A stretch of 64,000 nt of DNA, from assembly GCA_934373635.1 (NCBI GenBank), contig CAKROZ010000009.1:8368-72367 (forward strand), in the 5' to 3' direction. Position 1 is the first letter of the stretch. The number at the start of each line of letters is the position of its first letter. This DNA comes from an uncultured Eubacteriales bacterium (lineage in GTDB: Bacteria; Bacillota; Clostridia; Oscillospirales; CAG-272). The position numbers and the translations under genes were made by a program. Shown here in pieces: positions 41,713-50,677 of this stretch. Under the pieces are notes generated by a model that saw nothing but the letters and a program-made list of their open reading frames with translations, did no database searches and had not been told where the DNA came from.

Positions 41713-42580
41713 TCTGCTCTCCGCAATGGAACATTCTCCCTCACTGACGCAGCGGGCACTGGCAAAGAAAGCGGATATGTCACTCGGAACGGTGAATAAA
41801 ATTTCCAACGAGCTTGCCTCTCTCGGCTATTGTGAAAACGGAAACGTTACAAAAGCGGGGCTCGACGCGCTCGAACCCTACCGCGTACAGCGTGCCGTGA
41901 TTATCGCGGCGGGCTTCGGGTCGCGGCTGATCCCCATCACGCTGAATACGCCGAAGCCCCTCGTCCGCGTCAACGGAAAGCGCATCATCGACAGTCTTCT
42001 CGATGCCATCGTCGGCGTCGGGATCACGGAGATCTACCTTGTCCGCGGGTATCTTGCGGAGCAATTCGATCAGCTTTTGCTCAAATACCCGACCATCAGA
42101 TTCGTGGAGAATCCTTATTACAACGAAGCCAATAACATCTCGTCGATCATGTGTGTCAGAGAGCATCTGCAAAACGCATATATCTGCGAAGCCGATCTGC
42201 TCCTCTCCAATCCCGAGCTGATTACCAAATACCGCTACTCGACGAATTATCTCGGCGTCCCCGTCGAGAAGACCGACGACTGGTGCCTCACTTGCAAAAA
42301 CGGATATATCTCCAAGATGTCCGTCGGCGGCGTCAACTGCTTCCATATGTACGGCATATCCTATTGGAACGCGGAGGACGGCGCGCGCCTTGCGCACCAC
42401 GTCGAGGAGGTCTATCGCCTTCCCGGAGGCAAGGAGCGCTATTGGGATCAGGTCGCCCTCGATTATTTCCCCGACCAATACAAGATCACCGTGCGTGAAT
42501 GTACCTTCGACGACATCACCGAGATCGATACTTACAAAGAGCTTTGCAAGATTGATCCCGCGTATTGCGTGAAGGGTTGA
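41690..42580 (+). CDS. winged-helix DNA-binding domain fused to LicC-like nucleotidyltransferase
   Basis: 296 aa. Residues 1-60 are a MarR/Rrf2-like winged helix (LSAMEHSPSLTQRALAKKAD, SLGTVNKISNELASLGY). Residues 66-296 are an NTP-transferase: AVIIAAGFGSRLIPITLNTP KPLVRV-type start, ENPYYNEANNISSI, EADLLL and CLTCKNGYISKMSVGG. This fits the CTP:phosphocholine or 2-aminoethylphosphonate cytidylyltransferases (LicC/PntC). It would make a CDP-activated head group for surface decoration. Overlaps the decayed permease by 23 bp; intact, with its own terminator after it. Confidence 0.85.
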   Translation: MLTKKQFDLLSAMEHSPSLTQRALAKKADMSLGTVNKISNELASLGYCENGNVTKAGLDALEPYRVQRAVIIAAGFGSRLIPITLNTPKPLVRVNGKRIIDSLLDAIVGVGITEIYLVRGYLAEQFDQLLLKYPTIRFVENPYYNEANNISSIMCVREHLQNAYICEADLLLSNPELITKYRYSTNYLGVPVEKTDDWCLTCKNGYISKMSVGGVNCFHMYGISYWNAEDGARLAHHVEEVYRLPGGKERYWDQVALDYFPDQYKITVRECTFDDITEIDTYKELCKIDPAYCVKG

Positions 42581-42594
42581 CGCAAGGCAAAATA

Positions 42595-42645
42595 CGGTGC
42601 CCTCCCGAACAGGAAACGGTTCGGGAGGGCACCGCATTTTTTAAT
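42595..42645 (+). terminator. intrinsic terminator after the LicC-like gene
   Basis: CGGTGCCCTCCCGAAC pairs with GTTCGGGAGGGCACCG and is followed by CATTTTTTAA. Confidence 0.92.
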
Positions 42646-42729
42646 CGGGACGGAAGAGATGTCGGCGCCCCGAAGGCATTCGGCATGCCGTCCGAAAAAG
42701 CCGCATGTGACGTGCGGGCGGAGGGGCAT

Positions 42730-44109
42730 TCAGCCCGGTTTTGCCGCGAGTTTTTTATAATTGACGGTAAAACAGATGATCTCCGCGACCGCCGTGATCG
42801 TCCATGAGAAAATGTAGAGAAGGTAGAGAGAGGGAATGGTGTGAAAATAGGCGAATACGGTATAGATCCACGCCACGCGGAAGACGCAGGACCCCATAAT
42901 TACAATGACGGTGGGGGTAAAGCTCTTGCCGATGCCGCGACACGCCGCGATGGTGCAGTCCATGAAGGCGCTGACGGCGTAGGAAAAACTCATGATCCGC
43001 GTGCGCTGAAGCCCCGCTTCGATGACTGCCTCCTCGTTGGCGAACAGAGAGAGGAACTCTCTGCCGAAGAGGAAAAGGGCACCGCCGAGCAACGCGCCCG
43101 CCACAAAGGAATACGTGATGCCGATGAAGTAGCTTTTCAGCACACGGTCCCGCTTGCCGGCGCCGATGTTCTGCCCCATGAAGGTGGAGCAGGCGGTGTA
43201 GAACGCCGCCATGACGTTATAGATCACGGCGTCGGCGTTGGCGGCGGCGGAATTGCCCTCGACCATGACGGAATCGAAGGAGTTGACGGCGCTCTGAATG
43301 AAGAGGTTCGCAACGGCGAAGATGGCATTCTGGAGTCCCGCGGGAATTCCGAGCCCGAGAACACGGCCGCCCTCGGTCGTGTCGAGCCCTTTTTTCAGGT
43401 CGCGAAAGCGGAAGGCGCAGTCGTCCGTCTGCCGTCCCATATGGAGGAGAATGAGCACCGCGGACACATATTGCGTGATGATACTCGCAAGTGCCACGCC
43501 GTCCTCCGCCATGCCGCAGACGATGACGAAGAACAGATTGAAGACCACGTTCAGGATCCCGGCGATCATCAGATATACGAGCGGGCGCTTCGTATCGCCG
43601 TTCGCACTGAGCACGCCGTTGCCGAAGTTGAAGATTCCGAGCGCCGGCATTCCGAGCGCGTAGATGCGGAAGTAGAGCACGGCGCCCTCGATGAGGTCGT
43701 CCTTCGTGCCGAGAAGCTCCAGCATGAACCGTGCGGACACTAGGCAGAGCACCGTGATGATACAGCCCGTCACAAGGCAGATCACAAAGGAGGTGCGCAC
43801 GGACGCGGACGCGCGCTCCTTGTCACGGGCGCCGAGATGTTGCGCGACCCGAACGTTGACGGCGCTTCCCATTCCGATGAGAAAGCCCGTGAACAGGGAC
43901 ACGAGGATCGTGGTGGAGCCGACCGCCCCCAGCGCCTCCGCGCTCGAGAACTTGCCGACGACCGCGACGTCCGCCATATTGAACAACACCTGCAGTAGCT
44001 GTGACAGCATCAGCGGAACGCTGAAAAGAAACATATTCTTCCAAAGAGAACCGCTCGTGATCTGAATTTCGCTTTGCGTCCCTTTGATACGGGAAGTCCG
44101 TTCGGACAT
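42730..44109 (-). CDS. MATE-family multidrug exporter
   Basis: 459 aa from the ATG at 44109, after GGAGGG; the upstream frame has no similarity. Twelve hydrophobic helices in two homologous halves; N-terminal PLMLSQLLQVLFNMADVAVV and GSTTILVSLFTGFLIGMGSA, second-half GIPAGLQNAIFAVANLFIQ are MATE signatures. It exchanges Na+ or H+ for organic cations. Has its own promoter. Confidence 0.93.
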   Translation of the reverse strand: MSERTSRIKGTQSEIQITSGSLWKNMFLFSVPLMLSQLLQVLFNMADVAVVGKFSSAEALGAVGSTTILVSLFTGFLIGMGSAVNVRVAQHLGARDKERASASVRTSFVICLVTGCIITVLCLVSARFMLELLGTKDDLIEGAVLYFRIYALGMPALGIFNFGNGVLSANGDTKRPLVYLMIAGILNVVFNLFFVIVCGMAEDGVALASIITQYVSAVLILLHMGRQTDDCAFRFRDLKKGLDTTEGGRVLGLGIPAGLQNAIFAVANLFIQSAVNSFDSVMVEGNSAAANADAVIYNVMAAFYTACSTFMGQNIGAGKRDRVLKSYFIGITYSFVAGALLGGALFLFGREFLSLFANEEAVIEAGLQRTRIMSFSYAVSAFMDCTIAACRGIGKSFTPTVIVIMGSCVFRVAWIYTVFAYFHTIPSLYLLYIFSWTITAVAEIICFTVNYKKLAAKPG

Positions 44110-44173
44110 GTGAAATCCCTCCGAGAGATCGAATCCCGCGGTCTTGCAAAATCTCCCGCCGCGGGCAAGCGGT

Positions 44174-44202
44174 ATTATAACACAAAGAAGACGGATTTTC
44201 AA
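44174..44202 (-). promoter_or_regulatory. promoter of the MATE gene
   Basis: TTGAAA (44202-44197), 17-bp spacer, TATAAT (44179-44174), 65 bp upstream of the start codon. The 300 bp beyond it (to 44500) hold no gene; GCAAACGCTTGC at 44386-44397 is a LacI-type palindrome without an obvious target. Confidence 0.8.
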
Positions 44203-44502
44203 TAGGGAAACACGAAAATTTTGTCGAAGGGAGCTCGCCCTCCGGGAACTCCTTTCGCGTCCGCAACAGCTCGCGCGCGGAGGGAGAGGGGCGGACACGG
44301 AAAAAGTATTTTTGAGCAAAAGACGACACGAGAAAAAGCGCACACACGCGCACGCGCGCAAAATATGCGCTTGTTTGAAATAGTGGCAAACGCTTGCATT
44401 TCTTCTTGCGGGCGGCAAGTGAGAGTTTTCGGCGGTTTTGAAATGAGTAAACACCAAATAAACACCAAACGCCTATTTTTTACCCGTTCGGAAGAAAAAT
44501 AA

Positions 44503-44540
44503 AAAACCCTCAAAAACTCAATGTTTTCAAGGGTTTTTCA
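44503..44540. terminator. hairpin with T-run preceding the 236-bp repeats
   Basis: AAAAACCCT pairs with AAGGGTTTTT around an AT-rich loop that itself pairs (CAAAAAC / GTTTT). It lies downstream of the tRNA pair on the minus strand. Confidence 0.6.
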
Positions 44541-44542
44541 CC

Positions 44543-45013
44543 GGTTGCGGAGGTGGGATTTTTCATTGCCCGTCCCGGTCGCATAGTCGTTTTCTTTCGT
44601 CGCGGCAGGCGCGGCTCGGAAAACTCCTTGCTTTGCGGGACTTCGCGGCGTCCAAACGACCCACCGGGGCGTTTGGACTTGCTCACCCACGACCTTCGTC
44701 GAAGGTCGTGGGGCGATTCAAAATCTGCGCTTCGAAATAAAAGAAGAACGACACCCGAAAAGGGTGTCGTTCTTCTTTGGTTGCGGAGGTGGGATTTTTC
44801 ATTGCCCGTCCCGGTCGCATAGTCGTTTTCTTTCGTCGCGGCAGGCGCGGCTCGGAAAACTCCTTGCTTTGCGGGACTTCGCGGCGTCCAAACGACCCAC
44901 CGGGGCGTTTGGACTTGCTCACCCACGACCTTCGTCGAAGGTCGTGGGGCGATTCAAAATCTGCGCTTCGAAATAAAAGAAGAACGACACCCGAAAAGGG
45001 TGTCGTTCTTCTT

Positions 45014-45014
<1 letters not shown>
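44543..45014. repeat. two tandem 236-bp repeats seeded from the tRNA-fMet 3' end
   Basis: Copies at 44543-44778 and 44779-45014 look identical. Each starts with GGTTGCGGAGGTGGGATTT, the reverse complement of the tRNA-fMet 3' end, and ends with a terminator-like hairpin (AAGAAGAACGACACCC / GGGTGTCGTTCTTCTT). Internal palindromes include GTCCAAACG...CGTTTGGAC and CCACGACCTTCGTCGAAGGT CGTGG. The tRNA itself begins at the third occurrence of the seed. No credible gene inside. Confidence 0.9.
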
Positions 45015-45091
<77 letters not shown>

Positions 45092-45097
45092 ATGTGA

Positions 45098-45186
45098 TGG
45101 TGCCGGAAGCCGGGGTCGAACCGGTACGAGAAATAAATCTCACGGGATTTTAAGTCCCGGGCGTCTGCCAATTCCGCCATTCCGGC
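45098..45186 (-). tRNA. tRNA-Leu (TAA)
   Basis: Acceptor GCCGGAA/TTCCGGC, anticodon arm CGGGA-CTTAAAA-TCCCG, long variable arm (TGAGATTTATTTCTCGT), T arm CCGG-TTCGACC-CCGG, encoded CCA. A complete class II tRNA. Confidence 0.95.
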
Positions 45187-45276
45187 ATAGCGCTTCCGTC
45201 ATGCTCATCTATTATAGCATGTGTTTTTCGATTTGTCAAGAGGTTTTTCAGAATTCTTGTTAATTTCTGAAAAAAA

Positions 45277-45305
45277 TGAGACGGCGCGGATTCGAACCCG
45301 ATCTC
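45277..45305 (-). pseudogene. 3' fragment of a tRNA
   Basis: On the minus strand GGAGATCGGGTTCGAATCCG then CGCCGTCTCA has the T arm and acceptor 3' strand of a tRNA (TTCGAAT loop) but no body; the upstream side runs straight into an EAL gene fragment. A T-run follows at 45270. Confidence 0.6.
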
Positions 45306-45473
45306 CCCCGACGCGGGGGGGGCGTCGAGACGGCGGACGATCTTCGCCGCATGGAGGCGCTCGGATGCGACGTCATTCAGGGCTACTGCTTTGCGAAGCC
45401 GATGAAGTACGTGGACTACTTCGAATTCGTCGAAAAGAATTTTGAAAGCGCGGAACACGCAAACACTTTATAA
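45306..45473 (+). pseudogene. C-terminal fragment of an EAL-domain protein
   Basis: The frame reads GVETADDLRRMEALGCDVIQ then GYCFAKPMKYVDYFEFVEKNF, the C-terminal end of an EAL cyclic-di-GMP phosphodiesterase (E-G-V-E-T ... QGYxFAKP). Only about 50 residues remain and no start is present. Its 5' edge abuts the tRNA fragment, marking a recombination or assembly junction. Confidence 0.85.
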
Positions 45474-45478
45474 AATGT

Positions 45479-45523
45479 ATCGCCCGTTTTCTTTCTCGTT
45501 TTGAGAAGAAAAACGGGCGATTT
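45479..45523. terminator. hairpin terminator after the EAL fragment
   Basis: ATCGCCCGTTTT pairs with AAAACGGGCGAT and is followed by TTGTTATTCTTT. Confidence 0.75.
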
Positions 45524-45543
45524 GTTATTCTTTATTTACAAAA

Positions 45544-45882
45544 TTATCTTTTCTTATAATAAAGAAGTTCGGGAGAGGTTCCGTCCACGCTGTATTCGGC
45601 GATCAGGAGAAAGGACGCGTTGCAGACGACGCCGACGGAGACTCCCGCCTCGGGGAGAGCGACCTGCGTGCCGAGGTATACCGCGTTGTCCGAGAGGAAG
45701 GTCGCGACCCTGCCGCCCGGGAGCGGGTAGGGGAGGTTCACGTACTTCCCGCGCAGCTCGACGAGTCCCTCCGCGGGCGGGAGTCCGAGGGAGGCGAGCG
45801 CTTCGTTCACCTCATCTAACAGCGTCTTCCGAAACGCGCGGTATGCCGCCTCACCCCCGACGCGGAGATAGGAGCTCCTCAC
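45544..45882 (-). CDS. unknown 112-aa protein
   Basis: A GTG-initiated frame (45882) without a clear ribosome binding site. The product is compact, with an alpha start (AAYRAFRKTLLDEVNEALAS LG-type) and a beta-rich end (VATFLSDNAVYLGTQVALP, FLLIAEYSVDG). No family recognised, no signal peptide. Codon use resembles the neighbours, so probably coding. Confidence 0.45.
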   Translation of the reverse strand: MRSSYLRVGGEAAYRAFRKTLLDEVNEALASLGLPPAEGLVELRGKYVNLPYPLPGGRVATFLSDNAVYLGTQVALPEAGVSVGVVCNASFLLIAEYSVDGTSPELLYYKKR

Positions 45883-46095
45883 AGTCTTTTTTGATGATTC
45901 GCGGGCGTCCGTTTTCCGCGCGGAATTTCCGCCGCCCCGATAAAAGCCGTCCCGACAAAATCGGGAAAAGCCGACGATTTTCTCTCATTATAGCACGGAG
46001 AGGGTCGGGATGCAAGCGGGGAAGGAGAATTTCCTTGCATTTTGCGGGCGGATGTGGTATACTGATAAGGAAGAGAACGAAAAAGGAGAAGCCGC

Positions 46096-46650
46096 ATGTC
46101 GGAAATTACCAAGCGGGCGCTCGAGCAGTCCCTAAAAAATCTTCTGCTGAAAAAGCCCTTGACGAAGATCACCATCAACGACATCGCCGCGGATTGCGGG
46201 ATCAACCGCATGACCTTCTACTATCATTTCAAGGACATTTACGACCTCGTTGAATGGTCGTGCCTTGAGGATGCGCGCCGCGCGCTTGAGGAGAAAAAGA
46301 CGCACGACACGTGGCAGCAGGGCTTTTTGCAGATCTTCGAGGCGGTGCGGGAGAACAAGCCCTTTGTTATGAACGTCTACCGCTGTGTCCCCCGCGAGCA
46401 GGTGGAAAAGTACCTGAAGCCCCTTGTCGACAGTCTCCTGCTCGAGGTCATCGGGGAGGAGTCCGGGAAATTGCGCGTGCGCGACGAGGACAAGAAATTC
46501 ATTGCCGATGTCTACGTGTATATCTTTATCGGCTTGATGCTCGACTGGATCAAGGACGATATGAAGGAGAATCCGAAGAAGATCGTCGACCGTCTCGCGA
46601 CCCTGATCTCGGGCTCGGTGTCCGTCGCGCTCTCGCGCTTTTCCTATTGA
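46096..46650 (+). CDS. TetR/AcrR-family transcriptional regulator
   Basis: 184 aa. The N-terminal helix-turn-helix reads KITINDIAADCGINRMTFYY HFKDIYDL, as in DhaS-like TetR proteins; the C-terminal 120 residues are helical and bind a ligand in this family. ATG follows AAAAAGGAGAAGCCGC. It precedes oleate hydratase by 148 bp, so fatty-acid-responsive control is plausible but not shown. Confidence 0.9.
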   Translation: MSEITKRALEQSLKNLLLKKPLTKITINDIAADCGINRMTFYYHFKDIYDLVEWSCLEDARRALEEKKTHDTWQQGFLQIFEAVRENKPFVMNVYRCVPREQVEKYLKPLVDSLLLEVIGEESGKLRVRDEDKKFIADVYVYIFIGLMLDWIKDDMKENPKKIVDRLATLISGSVSVALSRFSY

Positions 46651-46693
46651 TTTTTATCAAAACCGCGAAAACGATAAAATTTTTTACACCTTT

Positions 46694-46733
46694 GCGCCCG
46701 TGATGAAGTTTTTATCACGGGGCGTTTTTTGTC
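46694..46733 (+). terminator. intrinsic terminator of the TetR gene
   Basis: GCCCGTGAT pairs with ATCACGGGGC and is followed by GTTTTTTG, separating the regulator from the downstream gene. Confidence 0.85.
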
Positions 46734-46735
46734 TG

Positions 46736-46763
46736 TTGAAAGCGTTACGGAATTTGCTATAAT
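46736..46763 (+). promoter_or_regulatory. promoter of the oleate hydratase gene
   Basis: TTGAAA (46736-46741), 16-bp spacer, TATAAT (46758-46763), immediately after the terminator. Confidence 0.8.
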
Positions 46764-46798
46764 GGATTCAGAAAATCAAATTTGGAGGTTTTGAAACC

Positions 46799-48592
46799 AT
46801 GTATTATTCTTCCGGAACCTATGAATCGTTTGCCCGTCCCGAAAAGCCGAAGGACGCGGAAAAGAAGTCCGCCTATATCATCGGCACGGGGCTCGCGGGG
46901 CTGACCGCGGCATTCTACCTTGTCCGTGACGGACAGGTGAAGGGGGAGCACATCCACCTGCTCGAAAAGCTCGAGCTCGCGGGCGGCAGCTGCGACGGCA
47001 GGCGGGACGTGACCAAGGGCTTCTTCATGCGCGGCGGCCGTGAAATGGACAATCACTTCGAGGTCATGTGGGATATGTTCCGCGACGTTCCCTCGCTCGA
47101 GAACCCGGGACTCTCGGTGCTTGACGAATACTATCGCCTGAACAAGCACGATCCTAACTATTCGCTCTGCCGTGCGACGCTGCACTGCGGTGAGGATGCC
47201 CACACCGACAAACAGTTCGGACTGGATAAGGAGTCGGCGCTCGCCCTGTCGAAGCTCTTCATCACCCCCGAAAAGGCGCTCGAGGGCAAGAAGATCTCGG
47301 ACGTTTTGCCCGACAGCTTCTGGAGCACGAATTTCTGGCTCTACTGGCAGACGATGTTCGCCTTCCAAACGTGGTCGAGCGCGCTTGAGATGAAGCGATA
47401 TCTTTGCCGCTATGTCCATCATATCGACGGACTTCCCGATTTCAGCGCGCTTCGCTTCACCAAATACAACCAGTACGAGAGCCTGATCCTGCCCCTCGTG
47501 AAATACCTCGAGTCGCACGGCGTCACGATCGAGTACGGCATGGACGTCAAAAATGTCATCATCGAGACGGTCGGCGACAAGAAGATCGCGCGGCAGATCG
47601 TGTATCAAAAGGGCGGGGAGACGAAGACCATCGATCTCGTCGAGGACGATCTCGTCTTCATCACGAACGGTTGCTGCACCGACTCGACCTGCTACGGCGA
47701 TCAGACGCACGCCCCCGACCTTTCGGGTCTGAAGGACGGCCGCGGAGAATCGTGGGATATGTGGAAGGCGATCGCCGCACAGGCAAAGCATGGCGAGTTT
47801 GGCAATCCCGACGCCTTCTGCAACAACATCGAGGCGACAAACTGGATGAGCGCCACCGTCGCCACCGCAAACGAGGAGGTCATCCGTCACATCATCGATG
47901 TCTGCAAGCGCGACCCGAGAGAGGGAAAAGTGACCACGGGCGGCATCGTCACGGTTAAGGACAGCGCCGACAACTGGTATCTCTCTTGGACCATCAACCG
48001 TCAGCCGCAGTTCAAGTCGCAGGACAAGAATACCGTGCTCGTCTGGCTCTATGCGCTTCACACCGACCGCGAGGGCAACTACGTGAAGAAGGCAATGCGC
48101 GACTGCACGGGCGAGGAGGTCTGCCGCGAGTGGCTCTATCACATCGGCGTCCCGACCGAGCGCATCGACGCACTCGCGAAGGAGGCGTGCAACACGACCA
48201 CCTGCTTCATGCCCTATATCAACGCGTTCTTCCAGCCGAGAAAGAACGAGGACCGTCCCCGCGTCGTTCCAGAGGGCGCCGTCAACTTCGCCTTCCTCGG
48301 TCAGTTCACCGAGACGCCCCGCGACACCATCTTCACGATCGAGTATTCGATGCGCACGGGCATGGAGTCGGTGTATACGCTTCTCGACATCGACCGCGGC
48401 GTGCCCGAGGTCTTCGGGAGCAAGTACGACGTGCGTGAGCTCGTGCGTGCCTGCTACTACGCGATCGATAAGAAGAAGGTCACCGACCTGAAGCTCTCGT
48501 GGAAGGAAAAATTCCTCCTGAAATTCGCCCTCAAGGCGGCGGAAGGCACCGACATCGAGATCTTATTGCGTGAGAACGGATTGATTGACTGA
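46799..48592 (+). CDS. ohyA: oleate hydratase
   Basis: 597 aa, the usual length of MCRA-type oleate hydratases. FAD-binding loop IIGTGLAGLTAA (residues 27-38), the hallmark segment MRGGREMDNHFEVMWDMF with the catalytic Glu, and the conserved stretches FWSTNFWLYWQTMFAFQTWS and EYSMRTGMESVYTLL. It adds water across the cis-9 double bond of unsaturated fatty acids to give 10-hydroxy acids, which detoxifies host-derived oleate and linoleate in gut bacteria. Own promoter and terminator. Confidence 0.97.
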   Translation: MYYSSGTYESFARPEKPKDAEKKSAYIIGTGLAGLTAAFYLVRDGQVKGEHIHLLEKLELAGGSCDGRRDVTKGFFMRGGREMDNHFEVMWDMFRDVPSLENPGLSVLDEYYRLNKHDPNYSLCRATLHCGEDAHTDKQFGLDKESALALSKLFITPEKALEGKKISDVLPDSFWSTNFWLYWQTMFAFQTWSSALEMKRYLCRYVHHIDGLPDFSALRFTKYNQYESLILPLVKYLESHGVTIEYGMDVKNVIIETVGDKKIARQIVYQKGGETKTIDLVEDDLVFITNGCCTDSTCYGDQTHAPDLSGLKDGRGESWDMWKAIAAQAKHGEFGNPDAFCNNIEATNWMSATVATANEEVIRHIIDVCKRDPREGKVTTGGIVTVKDSADNWYLSWTINRQPQFKSQDKNTVLVWLYALHTDREGNYVKKAMRDCTGEEVCREWLYHIGVPTERIDALAKEACNTTTCFMPYINAFFQPRKNEDRPRVVPEGAVNFAFLGQFTETPRDTIFTIEYSMRTGMESVYTLLDIDRGVPEVFGSKYDVRELVRACYYAIDKKKVTDLKLSWKEKFLLKFALKAAEGTDIEILLRENGLID

Positions 48593-48617
48593 ATGAGCCG
48601 CACTCTCACAAGATGAC

Positions 48618-48663
48618 AAAGCCCGCATATATGCAAAGAATTCTTTGCATATATGCGGGCTTT
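48618..48663. terminator. 46-bp perfect palindrome, terminator of ohyA
   Basis: AAAGCCCGCATATATGCAAA then GAA and its exact complement, ending GGGCTTTCTTTT; bidirectional in principle. Confidence 0.85.
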
Positions 48664-48742
48664 CTTTTGAAATACAAGGGATAAGCGGCTCGCCGAGGAT
48701 CGGCAATGCTACCGGCGCCGAATGTCGGGATGCCGCTTTCAA

Positions 48743-49075
48743 TTACAAAATTAAAAGCGGACAAATCCAAATCAGACAAATCACGATTAGACAAATCGTG
48801 ATTTGACGACATTGTTTCGGTTTACCCTTATCGAAAGGATCTCGAAAAAGACATCCGTTTTCGCGCGCGTATTCAATGGCGGCGCCCGTCGGGTCACGGT
48901 TCGCCTGCGCTTCCTTCGGCGCGTTTTTCCGTCCGTTATGCGAGATAAGAAGCAGTGCCGCGAAGGACAGCCCCGCCGCGAGCAGTGCGATGAGCGCCGT
49001 CGGCGGGCTGAAAACGAGAAGCGCGAGGAAAATGACAAAGAAGTTTAAGTACCCGCCGACAAAGTTGTCGATCAT
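48743..49075 (-). CDS. small membrane protein, unknown
   Basis: 110 aa. Two adjoining hydrophobic segments at residues 8-45 (NFFVIFLALLVFSPPTALIA, LLAAGLSFAALLLI) suggest a hairpin in the membrane, then a polar stretch (NRDPTGAAIEYARENGCLFRDP). The final 20 residues (ITICLIVICLIWICPLLIL) come from a local repeat region and may be spurious. The ribosome binding site is weak. A TetR-type palindrome lies 59 bp upstream. No family recognised. Confidence 0.5.
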   Translation of the reverse strand: MIDNFVGGYLNFFVIFLALLVFSPPTALIALLAAGLSFAALLLISHNGRKNAPKEAQANRDPTGAAIEYARENGCLFRDPFDKGKPKQCRQITICLIVICLIWICPLLIL

Positions 49076-49133
49076 GCGGATGCCTTCGCAGAAATCGTCT
49101 CACCTCGGACTGGCGTCCTTTGCGGTGATGAAT

Positions 49134-49149
49134 GTTAGCGGTCGCTAAC
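49134..49149. promoter_or_regulatory. palindrome GTTAGC-N4-GCTAAC, TetR-type operator candidate
   Basis: Same palindrome as 39605-39620, here upstream of the small membrane gene. The region 49150-49530 is T-rich and has no supportable gene. Confidence 0.5.
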
Positions 49150-49550
49150 CGACAGCCTTTGAAAAAGCCGCAGGGCGAAAAAAGGGCAGATGCGGTTCGC
49201 TCGGGCGGTTTCCGAGGGGTATTATAGCACGCTTTTTCGCATTTTTCAAGAAGGTTTCCGAATTTTCGGAAAGGTTTTTCAAATTTTGCGGAAGAGAAGG
49301 GGAGTTTCCGATTTTCCGTGCGGTGGATCTTTTGCGGGAGGTTACAGCTTTTCCGAAATTTTTCGGGAGCGCTTCTTTTTGCGGACTTGCGCTCTTTTTT
49401 GCGGTTCGGGCTTTTGCTCTGTCACTTCTCCTTTTTTGCAGGTTGAATTGCTTTTTGCGGCGGGACGGTCGTTTTTTCGGTGCTCGGATGAAAATTCCGA
49501 AGAAAGACAGAGAAAACCTTCGAAATGTTCATAATTTATTTATATATATA

Positions 49551-49559
49551 TGGTATAAT
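49551..49559 (+). promoter_or_regulatory. extended -10 promoter of the Gld-like operon
   Basis: TGG-TATAAT with an AT-rich run upstream (TTTATTTATATATATA) in place of a good -35 box, about 100 bp before the ABC ATPase gene. Confidence 0.6.
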
Positions 49560-49657
49560 ACAAATTAACTCTCACGGGGACTCCGTGATAAAATTTCCGA
49601 AAGGACGAGCCGACGGGCGGGATCTTTGCGCCGCATCGCTTCGGCTCGGGAAGACAC

Positions 49658-50614
49658 ATGATACAGGCAGAACATTTGGTCAAACGCTACGGCTCGAACT
49701 ATGCCCTGAACGACGTATCCTTCACCATCGGGGAGGGGGAGATCGTGGGGCTCCTCGGTCCGAACGGCGCGGGCAAAAGTACCGCGATGAACATTCTGAC
49801 GGGATACCTCGCGCCCACCTCGGGACACGTGCTCGTCGACGGGCTCGACATCTCGGAGCACCCCGCCGAGGTCAAACGCAAGATCGGCTTCCTGCCCGAG
49901 CAGCCTCCCGTCTACCCCGACATGACGGTGCGGGAGTACCTCGATTTCGTCTATGATCTGAAAGGGTGCACCCTCCCGCGGGAGGCGCATCTTTCCGAGA
50001 TCCTGTCGGTCACGCGCACGGCGGACGTCGAGGGACGCCTGATCGGCAATCTGTCGAAGGGCTACCGTCAACGCATCGGCATCGCCGAGGCACTCGTCGG
50101 CGACCCGAAGATCATCATCTTCGACGAGCCGACGGTCGGTCTCGACCCGAAGCAGATTCTCGAGGTGAGAAATCTCATGCGCGCCCTCGCGAAAAAGCAT
50201 ACCGTCATCCTCTCGACGCACATCCTTGCCGAGGCGCAGGCGGTGTGCGAGAGAATGATCGTCATCAACCGCGGCAAGATCGTCGCGGACGCGAAGACGG
50301 ACGAGATGGTCCGCACGATCGAGGGCGGCTACCGCCTCGAGGTCAAGATCTTGGGCCCCGAGAAGGAGGTCGCCGCCGCCCTCTCGAGAATTTCGGGCGT
50401 CGGCGGTGTGGAGTCGACGGGCGAGAGGGACGCGGGCGCGTACCGCTTCCTCATCGATACCCGCGCGGGTGCGGACGTGCGCCGTGAGATCTTCCGCCTC
50501 TGCTGTGAAAAGAACTACCCGATCTTCGGCATGAGCGCGTCGGGCACCGACCTTGAGAGCGTGTTTATCCGACTGGTCGACCGATCGGATGCCGACGCGA
50601 AGCGCGCGAAGTAA
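49658..50614 (+). CDS. ABC transporter ATP-binding protein (GldA-like)
   Basis: 318 aa. Walker A GPNGAGKST, Q-loop LPEQPPVY, signature NLSKGYRQR, Walker B IIIFDEPTVGLD, H-loop ILSTHIL, then a C-terminal regulatory extension of about 90 residues (LEVKILGPEKEV...). Architecture matches ATPases that partner membrane subunits of the GldF/ABC-2 type. No strong ribosome binding site; ATG at 49658. It opens a long operon with permease and GldG-like genes. Confidence 0.92.
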   Translation: MIQAEHLVKRYGSNYALNDVSFTIGEGEIVGLLGPNGAGKSTAMNILTGYLAPTSGHVLVDGLDISEHPAEVKRKIGFLPEQPPVYPDMTVREYLDFVYDLKGCTLPREAHLSEILSVTRTADVEGRLIGNLSKGYRQRIGIAEALVGDPKIIIFDEPTVGLDPKQILEVRNLMRALAKKHTVILSTHILAEAQAVCERMIVINRGKIVADAKTDEMVRTIEGGYRLEVKILGPEKEVAAALSRISGVGGVESTGERDAGAYRFLIDTRAGADVRREIFRLCCEKNYPIFGMSASGTDLESVFIRLVDRSDADAKRAK

Positions 50615-50677
50615 ACGGACGAGCCGTCCGCACCGACAATTTACGCGTCGCCCGAAGGCGACAGAACGGAGATTTCC

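Noticed and set aside
45501..46253. 250-codon Arg-rich plus-strand frame
   Set aside because: Overlaps the TetR gene start in another frame, has no ribosome binding site and reads as low-complexity Arg/Gly/Pro.
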